A DNA stretch of 39,027 nt, from assembly GCA_002375765.1 (NCBI GenBank), contig DFMV01000051.1, positions 1 through 39,027 of the forward strand. The letters run 5' to 3'. Below, piece after piece: positions 9,635-17,360 of the stretch. Position numbers and translations under genes: made by a program. Each line of letters starts with the position of its first letter. Position 1 is the first letter of the stretch. Under the pieces are notes generated by a model. The model was not told the origin of the DNA, did no database searches, and saw nothing but the letters and a program-made list of their open reading frames with translations. This stretch comes from Rhizobiales bacterium UBA3584. GTDB lineage: Bacteria > Pseudomonadota > Alphaproteobacteria > Rhizobiales > Devosiaceae.

Positions 9635-10168
9635 ATGGCGAAGCTATTCTTTGGGATGAACCAGTCGCTTGATGGCTATGTCGACCACATGCGCGTGGGA
9701 CCGCCCAGCCCGAAGCTGTTCCGTCATTTCATCGAGCAAACGAACAGTCTCGCTGGCAGCCTTTATGGCCGCCATCTCTATGAACTCATGCGCTATTGGG
9801 ATGAAGACCAACCCGGCTGGGAGACTGCGGAGCACGAATTCGCCGCGGCGTGGCGCAAGGCGCCGAAATGGGTGGTTTCGCGCACGCTGGATTCGGTTGG
9901 GCCCAATGCGACGCTTGTGCAAAAGGACCTCGAGGCGACGGCGCGCCAACTGAAAGCCGAGATCGATGGCGAGATCGAGGTTGGCGGCCCCAATCTGGCG
10001 CGCAGCCTGACAGAGCTGGGCCTGATCGACGAGTATCGCATCTACCTGCACCCGGAGGTGCTTGGCGAAGGCACCCCCTTCTTCGCTGCGGCTCGCCCGC
10101 CCCTGCGTCTGGCCGGCAGTGAACAGGTCGATGACAATGTGATGAAGCTCAGCTATGTCCCGGCCTGA
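9635..10168 (+). CDS. Dihydrofolate-reductase-like (RibD C-terminal domain) protein
   Basis: A 177-residue protein with the N-terminus KLFFGMNQSLDGYVD, characteristic of the RibD-C/YyaP group of dihydrofolate-reductase-fold proteins, and the later motif IEVGGPNLARSLTELGLIDEY, which fits the NADPH-binding and dimer part. These are stand-alone reductases of unknown substrate; true FolA activity is unlikely. I chose ATG 9635 because GGAGGGTGGA lies just upstream; the frame opens eight codons earlier. It is divergent from the serine hydrolase and followed by a CTGTGG/CCACAG hairpin at 10196-10217. Confidence 0.85.
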   Translation: MAKLFFGMNQSLDGYVDHMRVGPPSPKLFRHFIEQTNSLAGSLYGRHLYELMRYWDEDQPGWETAEHEFAAAWRKAPKWVVSRTLDSVGPNATLVQKDLEATARQLKAEIDGEIEVGGPNLARSLTELGLIDEYRIYLHPEVLGEGTPFFAAARPPLRLAGSEQVDDNVMKLSYVPA

Positions 10169-10488
10169 TTGAGCGATTGCATTGCGCCCGCTCCCCTGTG
10201 GCGGCTTTCGACCACAGAGATCGAGGTGACGCTGGCCGCGATGGCTGGTTTCCCAGGCCTGCCACCAATAGACCCCGTTCCGCTTCCCACTCCAGTTCAG
10301 ACGTTCCCGTCACGACATCCGCCTCCGCCCCGGCAAAACCGTTGCCGCACGGCCACACTCGCAGGTAAGAGTGGAAAAATTCACATAAACGCGCCACAAT
10401 TGACCGCGATAGCGATAGGCATCGCGTTTGCGCCTGTATGGCGGCGCGTATCGATTTTTCCATGATGACGGCTCGAAAGTGATCTTTG
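10169..10488. other. Spacer between the DHFR-like gene and the penicillin-binding protein
   Basis: About 320 bases with no convincing gene. It contains a hairpin CTGTGG/CCACAG (10196-10201, 10212-10217), a possible terminator without a T-run, and a small hairpin GCGAT-AGGC-ATCGC (10412-10425). A TTGACC at 10400-10405 could be a -35 element, but I see no good partner. Minus-strand open frames here overlap the start of the downstream gene and look spurious. Confidence 0.6.
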
Positions 10489-12645
10489 ATGGATCTTCGT
10501 CTCTCTCCCGATGATCGCGTCGATGGCGGCCCGCAGCGCAAGGCCAAGGGCCAGCGCGCGCAGGCCGGATCAGGCTCCAATGCGCCCAAGGGTGGCAAAC
10601 CTCGTCGGCCGCAGAACCGCAAGGTGAAGAAAAAGCGCTCGGGCGGGATGAGGTTCATCGTCGGGCTGGCCTATTTCTGCTTTACGATGATGCTTGTCGG
10701 CGGCGTCGCGGTGGCCGGGATCGTCGTCTATTACGGCCAGGATCTGGGCTCGTCCTCGACCTGGGAAGTGCCCCAGCGTCCGCCCAATATCCGCGTTCTG
10801 GCGTCCAACGGACAGCTTTTGACCAATCGCGGCCAGACCGGCGGCGAAGCCATCGGCATTCACGAGTTGCCGCCCTATGTGGGCCAGGCGGTGGTGGCCA
10901 GCGAAGACCGTCGCTTTTACAGCCATTTCGGCGTCGATCCGATCGGTCTGGCCTCGGTGGGGCTGGAAATGATCCGCGCGGGCGGGATTACCCGTGGCGC
11001 GTCCACCATTACCCAGCAGGTGGCCAAGAACCTGTTTCTGACCCCCGACCAGACCCTTGGCCGCAAGGTGCAGGAAGCGTTGCTGGCCGTGTGGCTGGAG
11101 CAAAACTACACCAAGGACGAAATTTTAGAGCTCTATCTCAACCGCGTGCATTTCGGGTCGGGTTCGACAGGGATCGAGGCGGCTGCCCAGACCTATTTCG
11201 GGATTTCGGCGCGCAATCTCTCGCTGGGCCAGGCCGCGATGCTGGCGGGCATCCTGCCGGCGCCTAGCTATTACAATCCGCGCACCCATCCCGACCGGGC
11301 GTCCGAGCGTCAGCGGCTGGCGCTGGCCAACATGGTGCGTGAGGGTTACATCACCACCGAACAGGCACAGGCCGCCGCCCAGAACATGGATGCCAACATC
11401 ACTACCGAGCGGGTGGCTGGCACCGAATATTACGTCGCCGACTGGGTGGAAACGCTCATGAACGACTATCTGGGCGAGGTGAACGAAGACGTTGTGGTTT
11501 CCACAACGCTCGACTGGGACCTGCAAAAGCAGGCCGAATTCGTCATCAAGGAAGCCGTGGCCGAGCAGGGTGAGGAACTGGACTTTTCCCAGGCCGCCTT
11601 CGTGGCCATGGATACCGAGGGCCGGGTGCGCGCACTTGTGGGCGGGGTCGATTACAGCCAGTCGAGCTATAACCGCGCCGTGACCTCGCGCCGTCAGCCA
11701 GGGTCGGCCTTCAAGCCTTTCGTCTATCTGGCCGCGCTGCAGCAGGGCTATACGCCCGACACGCTGATGGTGGACGAGCCGCTCGACTACAATGGCTGGT
11801 CGCCGGAAAACTCCAATGGCCGCTATGTCGGGCCCGTTCTGTTGCGCGACGCGCTGGCCTTTTCCATCAATACGGTGGCGGCGCGGCTGGCCATCGATAT
11901 CGGCCCGGAAAACGTGGTCGAAACGGCCTATCGGATGGGTTTTTCCTCCAATTTCCAGGCCGTGCCGGCCATCGCGCTGGGCACCCAGGAAGTCTCGCTG
12001 CTCGAACTGACCAGCGCCTACGCCCCGTTCGCCAATGGCGGCTATGGCGTGGTGCCCAATGTCATCACGCGGATCACAACGACCGATGGCGAAGTTCTAT
12101 ATGAAGAAACGCCAGCCGGGCCGGGCCGTATCCTGACCGACGAGCAGGTGGGCATGATGAACGACATGCTCCAGACCGGCGTTCAGGCCGGGACGGGCAC
12201 GCGGGCCCAGTTGGGCAACTGGCCGATGGCGGGCAAGACCGGCACATCGCAGCGCAACCGCGATGCGCTGTTTGTGGGCTATACCGCGAGCCTTGTGGGT
12301 GGGGTATGGCTGGGCAATGACGACGACACGCCGACACGCGTGTTCGGCGGGCAGATTCCCGCACAGATCTGGCGCGACATCATGACCATGGCCCATGAGG
12401 GCCTGCAGGTCGCGGCCCTGCCAGGCAATTACGTCAAGCTGCAGGACCGCGTTGCGGTGCCGATGCAGGATACGATGCCGGCGACCGGAACGCCCGTGAC
12501 CATCGACCAGATCCAGGGCCAGCCGGGCCAGCAACCCGCGCCGGTGCCCCAGCAGCAGATCCAGCCGCAACAGCAGCAACAACCCATAGCGGTTCCGGCC
12601 AATGACGGGATCGGTGGGCTGCTCAACGGACTGTTCGGCGGGTAG
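10489..12645 (+). CDS. Class A penicillin-binding protein (PBP1A family), glycosyltransferase and transpeptidase
   Basis: A bifunctional peptidoglycan synthase of 718 residues. A basic cytoplasmic tail (about 1-52, rich in K, R, G) leads into one membrane segment (about 55-81). The glycosyltransferase 51 domain follows, with catalytic Glu139 in VASEDRRFYSHFGVD and the STITQQVAKNLFL motif. The transpeptidase domain shows SAFK (406-409), SIN (459-461) and KTG (583-585). The C-terminus is an unusual low-complexity tail rich in Q and P (about 675-702) ending in GLLNGLFGG. The ATG at 10489 is preceded directly by an in-frame TTG. A strong terminator follows. It is probably a monocistronic cell-wall synthase. 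Confidence 0.95.
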   Translation: MDLRLSPDDRVDGGPQRKAKGQRAQAGSGSNAPKGGKPRRPQNRKVKKKRSGGMRFIVGLAYFCFTMMLVGGVAVAGIVVYYGQDLGSSSTWEVPQRPPNIRVLASNGQLLTNRGQTGGEAIGIHELPPYVGQAVVASEDRRFYSHFGVDPIGLASVGLEMIRAGGITRGASTITQQVAKNLFLTPDQTLGRKVQEALLAVWLEQNYTKDEILELYLNRVHFGSGSTGIEAAAQTYFGISARNLSLGQAAMLAGILPAPSYYNPRTHPDRASERQRLALANMVREGYITTEQAQAAAQNMDANITTERVAGTEYYVADWVETLMNDYLGEVNEDVVVSTTLDWDLQKQAEFVIKEAVAEQGEELDFSQAAFVAMDTEGRVRALVGGVDYSQSSYNRAVTSRRQPGSAFKPFVYLAALQQGYTPDTLMVDEPLDYNGWSPENSNGRYVGPVLLRDALAFSINTVAARLAIDIGPENVVETAYRMGFSSNFQAVPAIALGTQEVSLLELTSAYAPFANGGYGVVPNVITRITTTDGEVLYEETPAGPGRILTDEQVGMMNDMLQTGVQAGTGTRAQLGNWPMAGKTGTSQRNRDALFVGYTASLVGGVWLGNDDDTPTRVFGGQIPAQIWRDIMTMAHEGLQVAALPGNYVKLQDRVAVPMQDTMPATGTPVTIDQIQGQPGQQPAPVPQQQIQPQQQQQPIAVPANDGIGGLLNGLFGG

Positions 12646-12660
12646 CGCCGGTCATCTGCG

Positions 12661-12701
12661 ACGCAAAAAAGCCCGGGCACCGACCCGGGCTTTTTTTGCG
12701 T
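12661..12701. terminator. Strong bidirectional terminator after the penicillin-binding protein gene
   Basis: The arms 12661-12677 and 12684-12701 pair almost perfectly (GCCCGGG with CCCGGGC, extended by A6 against T7 and ACGC against GCGT, one bulged T). The loop is CACCGA (12678-12683). The run of seven T makes it a textbook intrinsic terminator. Confidence 0.95.
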
Positions 12702-12722
12702 ACTGCGCCCACCATTTGCCTG

Positions 12723-12753
12723 TTGACTTGGAGTGCGCTCCAAGCCGTAGCTT
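12723..12753 (+). promoter_or_regulatory. MerR-type promoter with operator palindrome
   Basis: TTGACT (12723-12728) and TAGCTT (12748-12753) are separated by 19 bases, the lengthened spacer typical of MerR-activated promoters. A perfect inverted repeat CTTGGAG-TGCG-CTCCAAG (12727-12744) fills the spacer, which is where MerR dimers bind and twist the DNA. The start codon at 12786 has an AAAGGAGG ribosome-binding site, so this promoter almost certainly drives the merR gene and its partner autogenously. Confidence 0.85.
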
Positions 12754-12785
12754 CCCATGCGTCGTGACGAAAGGAGGGGCTGTTC

Positions 12786-13154
12786 ATGAAGATCGGCGAA
12801 GTGGCAAGGCGCTCGGGCCTGACAGCTCATACGATCCGCTATTATGAGCGGATCGGCCTTATTCCCTATGCCGACAGGGACCGATCGGGCCAACGTGACT
12901 ACGACGCATCGGTCCTTGTCTGGATAGAATTTCTCGACCGTCTCAAAACCACGGGAATGCCTATCCGGGACATGCTGCGCTACGCGGCCTTGCGGGCGGG
13001 CGGGGTTGAAACGGAAGCTCAACGCCGCAGTCTGCTCGAGCAACACCGCGACCGCGTCCGCGCACATGTCGCCGAACTGCAAGCCTCTCTCCTCGTCCTC
13101 GACACCAAGATTGCCGGATATGCCGGCAAGGATCATGAGGATGAAAAAATATGA
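12786..13154 (+). CDS. MerR family transcriptional regulator
   Basis: A 122-residue regulator with the winged helix-turn-helix start MKIGEVARRSGLTAHTIRYYE, second wing residues (SGQRDYD), and a long dimerisation helix (about 78-112, VETEAQRRSLLEQHRDRVRAHV). The protein contains no cysteine, so sensing by cysteine-bound metal or thiol chemistry as in MerR, CueR or NmlR is unlikely; the effector is unknown. The ribosome-binding site AAAGGAGG is strong. The stop codon overlaps the next start by four bases (ATGA at 13151-13154), so the two genes form one translationally coupled unit controlled from the operator just upstream. Confidence 0.93.
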   Translation: MKIGEVARRSGLTAHTIRYYERIGLIPYADRDRSGQRDYDASVLVWIEFLDRLKTTGMPIRDMLRYAALRAGGVETEAQRRSLLEQHRDRVRAHVAELQASLLVLDTKIAGYAGKDHEDEKI

Positions 13155-13546
13155 CGCATCAATCCCCCACCATGGGCGAAAGCCGGCTCGAACGCGGCAA
13201 GCGGGCGCTTGCCGAAATCGACGGCGAGGCTGGCCAAAATGTCATCGCCGCACTGGCCGACATTGCCCCCGAGTTTGCAGACTATGTGTTCGAGTTCGCG
13301 TTCGGAGACATCTACAACCGCCCTGGCCTCGACCTGCGGGCCCGCGAAATCGCCACCATCGCGGCACTGACAGCCATGGGCACCGCAACGCCGCAACTGA
13401 AGGTCCATATCGAGGCGGGCCTCAATGTTGGGCTGACCAGAGACGAAATCACCGAGATCATCATGCAGATGGCCGTCTATGCCGGCTTTCCCGCGGCGCT
13501 GAACGGCCTGTTTGCAGCCAAGGAGGTCTTCGCCGCACGGGTCTAA
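13151..13546 (+). CDS. Carboxymuconolactone decarboxylase family protein
   Basis: A 131-residue all-helical protein of the carboxymuconolactone-decarboxylase / AhpD-like family. The core LDLRAREIATIAALTAMG (about 57-74), followed by QLKVHIEAGLNVGLTRDEITEII, is the family hallmark. It has no cysteine and so lacks the CxxC of AhpD peroxidase partners. Its reaction is therefore unknown: PcaC-type decarboxylation is possible, but no protocatechuate genes are nearby. It overlaps merR by four bases and is presumably the regulated target. A composite repeat starts right after its stop codon. Confidence 0.85.
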   Translation: MTHQSPTMGESRLERGKRALAEIDGEAGQNVIAALADIAPEFADYVFEFAFGDIYNRPGLDLRAREIATIAALTAMGTATPQLKVHIEAGLNVGLTRDEITEIIMQMAVYAGFPAALNGLFAAKEVFAARV

Positions 13547-13556
13547 GTCGTTTCAC

Positions 13557-13652
13557 CGTTTCGCGGAAACGCTTCAATTGCTCTAAGTCTTTTTGTCGCG
13601 CTTCTGAACCGGACAAGTGGTATACACTTATCCTGGAAGCGCTCTAGAGCGC
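13557..13652. repeat. Composite palindromic repeat between convergent genes (copy 1)
   Basis: Three elements follow one another: hairpin CGTTTC-GCG-GAAACG (13557-13571); a T-rich stretch TCTAAGTCTTTTTGTCGC (about 13582-13599); and an imperfect 45-base palindrome with arms GCGCTTC (13598-13604) and GAAGCGC (13636-13642). The end merges into a perfect 14-base palindrome GCGCTCTAGAGCGC (13639-13652) that contains the stop codon of the minus-strand peptidase. The same order of elements recurs at 27962-28072. It probably serves as a two-way terminator. Confidence 0.75.
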
Positions 13653-14378
13653 CATCAGAGCCGTGCCATTGGCCTTGAGCCAGGCCTTGGGGCGTTCGTA
13701 ATCGGGGAAGGTCCTGGCGACGGTGCGCCAGAAGACCGGCCTGTGGTTCATTTCGAGGATGTGGGCTACTTCATGGGCGGCGACGTAATCGAGCACGTCG
13801 GGTGGGGCGAGAACCAGCCGCCAGTTGAAATTGAGGCTGCCCGAGGACGAGCACGAGCCCCAGCGGGTCGACTGATCGCGCAGGGTGATGCCGGCGACCT
13901 TGACGCCCAGATTTTGCGCGTGGCGGGCGCAGGCGATTTCGAGATCCGCACGGGCCTGGGATTTGAACCAATCGACAAGGCGGCGGCGCATGTGGTCGGG
14001 GCCGCCCGGCACGTGCAATTGGGGTTCGTTTGTATCCTCGATGAGGGTGACGAGGCCGCGCAGCCGGTCGAGGCTGACCAGACGATGGGAGACGCCGCGC
14101 AGGGGAATGATGGCGCCCGGAGCAAGAGCGTAGGGGCTCTGGATGCGGTTGAGCCGGGCGGAAAGCCAGCCATTGTTGCGCTCAAGGAAGGCCTGTGCCT
14201 CGGGCCAGCGGCCGCCGCGCGGAACGGTCAGCATGGGTTCACCCCGTGCTGAAATGCTCAAGCGATAAGACCGCGCCCGCGCATTGACCCTCACGCCGAC
14301 GGTGACGGGACCGGAAGTGGTCACGATTTCGGTGGTCTGGGGAATTGCGGTGCGGGCAAAAAGGCGGGGCAGCCCCAT
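13644..14378 (-). CDS. SprT/YgjP-like zinc metallopeptidase (M48 superfamily, DUF45)
   Basis: A 244-residue cytoplasmic protein of the YgjP-like family. The zinc-binding motif HEVAH is followed downstream by EMNHRPVFW, giving the third ligand region typical of the family (HExxH...H). The stretch STRWGSCSSSGSLNFNWRLVLAP is another hallmark. I chose ATG 14378 because a possible promoter overlaps the alternative ATG at 14414 and AAGAGA precedes 14378; the start is uncertain by 12 codons. The frame is open to 14645, but that extension crosses a terminator hairpin and lacks conserved residues. The biological substrate of the family is not clear. Confidence 0.85.
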   Translation of the reverse strand: MGLPRLFARTAIPQTTEIVTTSGPVTVGVRVNARARSYRLSISARGEPMLTVPRGGRWPEAQAFLERNNGWLSARLNRIQSPYALAPGAIIPLRGVSHRLVSLDRLRGLVTLIEDTNEPQLHVPGGPDHMRRRLVDWFKSQARADLEIACARHAQNLGVKVAGITLRDQSTRWGSCSSSGSLNFNWRLVLAPPDVLDYVAAHEVAHILEMNHRPVFWRTVARTFPDYERPKAWLKANGTALMAL

Positions 14379-14412
14379 CCATCGTCTCTTTTGCAAGGGA
14401 ATCGCTTGAGCC

Positions 14413-14440
14413 ATTATGCAGGCTGGCCCGGCGGACAAAA
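14413..14440 (-). promoter_or_regulatory. Possible promoter of the metallopeptidase gene
   Basis: Read on the minus strand, TTTTGT (14440-14435) and CATAAT (14418-14413) are separated by 16 bases. Transcription would begin near 14406, between the two candidate start codons, and just after the terminator of the upstream gene. Confidence 0.3.
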
Positions 14441-14443
14441 CAA

Positions 14444-14484
14444 AAAAGAAGCGGCACGCCGGAAAGGAACGTGCCGCTTCTTTT
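14444..14484 (-). terminator. Terminator of the DUF2852 gene
   Basis: A perfect 14-bp stem (14444-14457 with 14471-14484; core GAAGCGGCAC/GTGCCGCTTC) with a 13-base loop. On the minus strand the stem runs into a T-rich tail, so it should end transcripts arriving from the DUF2852 gene. Confidence 0.85.
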
Positions 14485-14490
14485 GTTGTC

Positions 14491-14781
14491 GCGCTTTCGG
14501 ACTCGACGAGTGGAGGCTGCCCATCGCCGAAAGCGCTTTTGTGGGTGCCTTGGGCGGAGGAAACCCAAGGCGCGACCGGGGACCAAAGGGAGGGGGAACA
14601 ATCCGCCGGCCGAAGGGAAATTGTCTTTTCGGGCCGCGCTTCCAATTATCCTGGGAGCGCTCTTGAGGAAACGTCACCGGCCCGTGGGCCGGTGAATGTC
14701 AGTTTTGTCCGTAGCGTTTCGCTTGCGCGGCCCTGCGGGTCCGAACCGCAAAAGTGGAATCCACTTTTGCTGGAAACACTC
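14491..14781. repeat. Hairpin-dense spacer between the metallopeptidase and DUF2852 genes
   Basis: About 290 bases without a gene, filled with inverted repeats: GCGCTTTCGG/CCGAAAGCGC (14491-14500, 14527-14536), GCCTTGGG/CCCAAGGC (14547-14554, 14564-14571), GCGCTTCC/GGGAGCGC (14636-14643, 14653-14660), CACCGGCCC-GT-GGGCCGGTG (14675-14694) and GCAAAAGTGG-AAT-CCACTTTTGC (14748-14770). The last one, with its flanks GTCCGAACC and TGGA, matches the repeat at 27962-28072 and the one at 18967-19001. The spacer looks like an accumulation site for extragenic repeats. Confidence 0.75.
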
Positions 14782-15225
14782 TTAGTACCCCTGACGTTCG
14801 CCGCCATCGTCGTTGCGGTGTTCGTCAGGGCGGGGGGCATTGCGGTCCCGCATGAAGCGATCGAACTCTTCGCGGTCACGCGCCTTGCGCAGATTGGCGA
14901 GGTGCTCTTCGAACGCCTGGCGGTCTTCTTCGAGCTTGCGGCGCTCCTCATCGAGGCGCTTGAGCTGTTCTTCGCGGTACTCGTCGAATGCGGCATTGCC
15001 GGTGGAGGCGGCGCCATAGTGGCGCGGGCCACAATTACGGGATTTGAAATGGGCCTTCTGCCGGCTCACCCAGGCGTCGGCCTTTTCGCGGCTCCCGCCC
15101 ATATATTCGCCCCATAAGATGTAGGCGAGGACGGCCATGCCAAGCGGCCAGAAGATGATAAAACCCAGAACCATCAAAGCGATGGTAATCGGGGACCATG
15201 CGGGTTTGATAATTGCACTGTTCAT
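14782..15225 (-). CDS. DUF2852 domain membrane protein
   Basis: A 147-residue protein of the DUF2852 family, common in Alphaproteobacteria and of unknown function. Residues about 12-40 form one or two hydrophobic helices (PITIALMVLGFIIFWPLG), and a conserved GNAAFDEYREEQLKRLDEE segment leads into a long charged coiled coil (about 80-125), followed by a polar tail. GGAGAGAC precedes the ATG. It is divergent from regB, 130 bases away, and ends next to a palindromic repeat. Its role cannot be inferred beyond a small inner-membrane protein with a cytoplasmic coiled coil. Confidence 0.85.
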   Translation of the reverse strand: MNSAIIKPAWSPITIALMVLGFIIFWPLGMAVLAYILWGEYMGGSREKADAWVSRQKAHFKSRNCGPRHYGAASTGNAAFDEYREEQLKRLDEERRKLEEDRQAFEEHLANLRKARDREEFDRFMRDRNAPRPDEHRNDDGGERQGY

Positions 15226-15317
15226 GTTGCGGTCTCTCCAGTCTCGAACACAACAAAATTTGGGGTCGCTGGCGCGCGCATCAAGGGTTGGCGCATAAAT
15301 TTATCGCTCTTGAAATC

Positions 15318-15326
15318 TGCTATAGA
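15318..15326 (+). promoter_or_regulatory. Extended -10 promoter element of regB
   Basis: TGC followed by TATAGA (15321-15326) forms an extended -10 element 33 bases before the regB start codon. No good -35 is visible, which is usual for extended -10 promoters or for activator-dependent ones. Confidence 0.4.
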
Positions 15327-15358
15327 GTGCCCATACGCCACACCGGAAGCGAGAAAAG

Positions 15359-16702
15359 ATGAGCGAAATCACCGAGTCCAGCGCCCCGATACCTGCACGC
15401 AGCGCCAACCCAATGCGACTCGAAACGCTCGTCCTTTTGCGCTGGCTGGCCATTTCGGGCCAGCTCATCACGGTGGTATTCGTGCGCTACGGGCTGGGAT
15501 ACGACCTGCCGCTTGGTGCGTGCCTGCTGCTGATCGGGCTTTCGGTCCTGGTCAATGCGGGGCTCCTGATCCGCTACGGACCGGGGCACCGACCATCAAC
15601 GCGGCTGGCGTTTTTTCAGCTCGCCTATGACAGTCTGCAGCTTGGCGGATTGCTGTATCTGACGGGCGGGCTGGGCAACCCGTTCGCCGTCTTGCTGCTT
15701 GCGCCGGTTTCGGTCTCGGCTTCGACACTGGCCTCGCGCGAAACGATCTGGGTGGGCACGCTGGTTATTGCGATTGCCAGCGCATTGTCACTGTTTCACA
15801 TGCCATTGCCCTGGATCGAGGGCGTCCGTTTCGAGCCGCCGCGCATCTATCTGACCGGGGTTTGGGTGGCGATTTTGTGCGCCGTGGGTTTTGTTGCGGG
15901 ATACACCAACAAGGTGGCCCATGAGGCGCGCCAGCTGGTCGATGCGCTGACCATCACCGAGTTGGCCCTGTCGCGCCAGCAGCAGCTTTCGGCGCTCGAC
16001 GGGCTGGCCGCGGCTGCGGCCCATGAACTGGGCACGCCGCTGGCCACCATCGCCCTGGCCGCCAAGGAAATCCGCCGCGACCATGGGGAAGGCGAGCTGG
16101 CCGAAGACCTCGACCTGATCATCGACCAGGTGGCCCGCTGCCGGGCTATCCTGGGCAAATTGCGCAATCTGCGACCGTCGGGATCAGACCTTTTCGACAG
16201 CGCCACGCTCTCTGACATCGTGGCGGAACTGGCCAAGGCCCATGAGGGGCCGGCGCTGGTGGGGGGCAAATCGATAAGCCTTGCACAAACCCGCGCCGAG
16301 CAGGACGAGCCGGTGATTGCGCGCAATGTGGCGCTGCTTTACGGGCTGGGCAATCTGATCGAAAACGCTGTGCAGTTCGCAAAGGCAGAAGTGACGATCC
16401 GCGCCGTCTGGGACGGAAGGCGGGTGATGATTGCCATCATGGATGACGGGCCGGGATTTCCGCCCGACCTTTTAAGCCGGCTGGGAGAACCCTATCTGAC
16501 AACGAGGACAAAAGACCGGTTCGATCCGCGCCATCCCGATGGCGGGGGCGGGTTGGGCCTTGGCGTGTTTATTGCCAAGACGTTGCTCGAGCGGACCGGC
16601 GCCACGCTCAAATTCTTCAATGCCCGGCCAAACGGGCACGCCTGCGTGGAAATCAGTTGGCCGCGCGACACTCTGGTCCGAAATGCCGCACGCGACGTAT
16701 GA
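15359..16702 (+). CDS. regB: Redox-sensing histidine kinase RegB/PrrB/ActS family
   Basis: A 447-residue membrane sensor kinase that, with RegA, controls energy metabolism genes in response to the redox state of the quinone pool. The membrane region (about 22-185) holds six hydrophobic segments and the ubiquinone-binding heptad GGLGNPF at 103-109. The phosphoacceptor is His222 in AAAAHELGTPLATIAL. Cys261 in the sequence VARCRAIL matches the position of the redox-active cysteine of Rhodobacter RegB, about 40 residues after the histidine. The ATPase domain shows NLIENAVQFA, DDGPGFP and GGGGLGLGVFI. regA follows 73 bases downstream. All known input residues are retained, so classic signalling is likely. 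Confidence 0.93.
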   Translation: MSEITESSAPIPARSANPMRLETLVLLRWLAISGQLITVVFVRYGLGYDLPLGACLLLIGLSVLVNAGLLIRYGPGHRPSTRLAFFQLAYDSLQLGGLLYLTGGLGNPFAVLLLAPVSVSASTLASRETIWVGTLVIAIASALSLFHMPLPWIEGVRFEPPRIYLTGVWVAILCAVGFVAGYTNKVAHEARQLVDALTITELALSRQQQLSALDGLAAAAAHELGTPLATIALAAKEIRRDHGEGELAEDLDLIIDQVARCRAILGKLRNLRPSGSDLFDSATLSDIVAELAKAHEGPALVGGKSISLAQTRAEQDEPVIARNVALLYGLGNLIENAVQFAKAEVTIRAVWDGRRVMIAIMDDGPGFPPDLLSRLGEPYLTTRTKDRFDPRHPDGGGGLGLGVFIAKTLLERTGATLKFFNARPNGHACVEISWPRDTLVRNAARDV

Positions 16703-16722
16703 GGTATGTAATGTGTAAGGTT

Positions 16723-16751
16723 TTGACGTTCTCGCCACAATTGGCCATAAC
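16723..16751 (+). promoter_or_regulatory. Putative regA promoter
   Basis: TTGACG (16723-16728) and CATAAC (16746-16751) are separated by 17 bases, close to the sigma-70 consensus. It would give regA its own transcript in addition to read-through from regB. Confidence 0.45.
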
Positions 16752-16775
16752 CGAGACGCGAGAGGATCCAGGCCA

Positions 16776-17330
16776 ATGACAGATATTTCCGAGCTTCCCG
16801 AAACCGACCGCACCCTGCTGCTGGTCGATGACGACAAGCCATTCCTGACCCGGCTCGAAAGGGCCATGGACAAGCGGGGCTTTATCGTTTCGATCGCCGA
16901 TACGGTGACGGCCGGATTGGCGGCGGTCAAATCCAGCACACCGGCCTTTGCGGTGGTCGATTTGCGGCTCGAGGACGGAAACGGGCTGACCGTGGTTCAG
17001 GCGCTGCACGAAAACCGGCCCGACGCCCGTGCCGTGGTTCTGACCGGTTATGGCAATATTGCCACCGCCGTCACGGCGGTCAAACTGGGGGCCGTAGATT
17101 ATCTCGCCAAGCCGGCCGACGCCGACGATATCGTCAAGGCGCTTTTGGCCGGCGAGGACGATATCAAGCCCGAGGCCCCGGAAAATCCCATGTCGGCGGA
17201 CCGGGTGCGCTGGGAGCATATCCAGAGGGTCTATGAATTGTGCGACCGCAATGTTTCGGAGACTGCGCGGCGGCTCAACATGCACCGGCGCACGCTGCAA
17301 CGCATCCTCGCCAAGCGCGCTCCGCGCTGA
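16776..17330 (+). CDS. regA: Response regulator RegA/PrrA/ActR family
   Basis: The DNA-binding partner of RegB, 184 residues. The receiver domain (about 12-125) has the acidic pocket DDD at 18-20, phosphoacceptor Asp62 in VVDLRLEDGNG, the conserved Thr in VLTGYGNIATAV, and Lys in YLAKPAD. A short linker with prolines leads to a Fis-type helix-turn-helix at the C-terminus (NVSETARRLNMHRRTLQRILAK compressed to residues about 158-181), the most conserved part of this family. The ribosome-binding site is GAGAGGA upstream of ATG 16776. A beta-CASP nuclease-like gene follows after 30 bases and could be co-transcribed. Confidence 0.94.
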   Translation: MTDISELPETDRTLLLVDDDKPFLTRLERAMDKRGFIVSIADTVTAGLAAVKSSTPAFAVVDLRLEDGNGLTVVQALHENRPDARAVVLTGYGNIATAVTAVKLGAVDYLAKPADADDIVKALLAGEDDIKPEAPENPMSADRVRWEHIQRVYELCDRNVSETARRLNMHRRTLQRILAKRAPR

Positions 17331-17360
17331 TCGATACTCAGACCATCCCAGGAGACCTTC

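Noticed and set aside
14379..14645. N-terminal extension of the metallopeptidase
   Set aside because: It crosses a strong terminator hairpin and other repeats and has no conserved residues.
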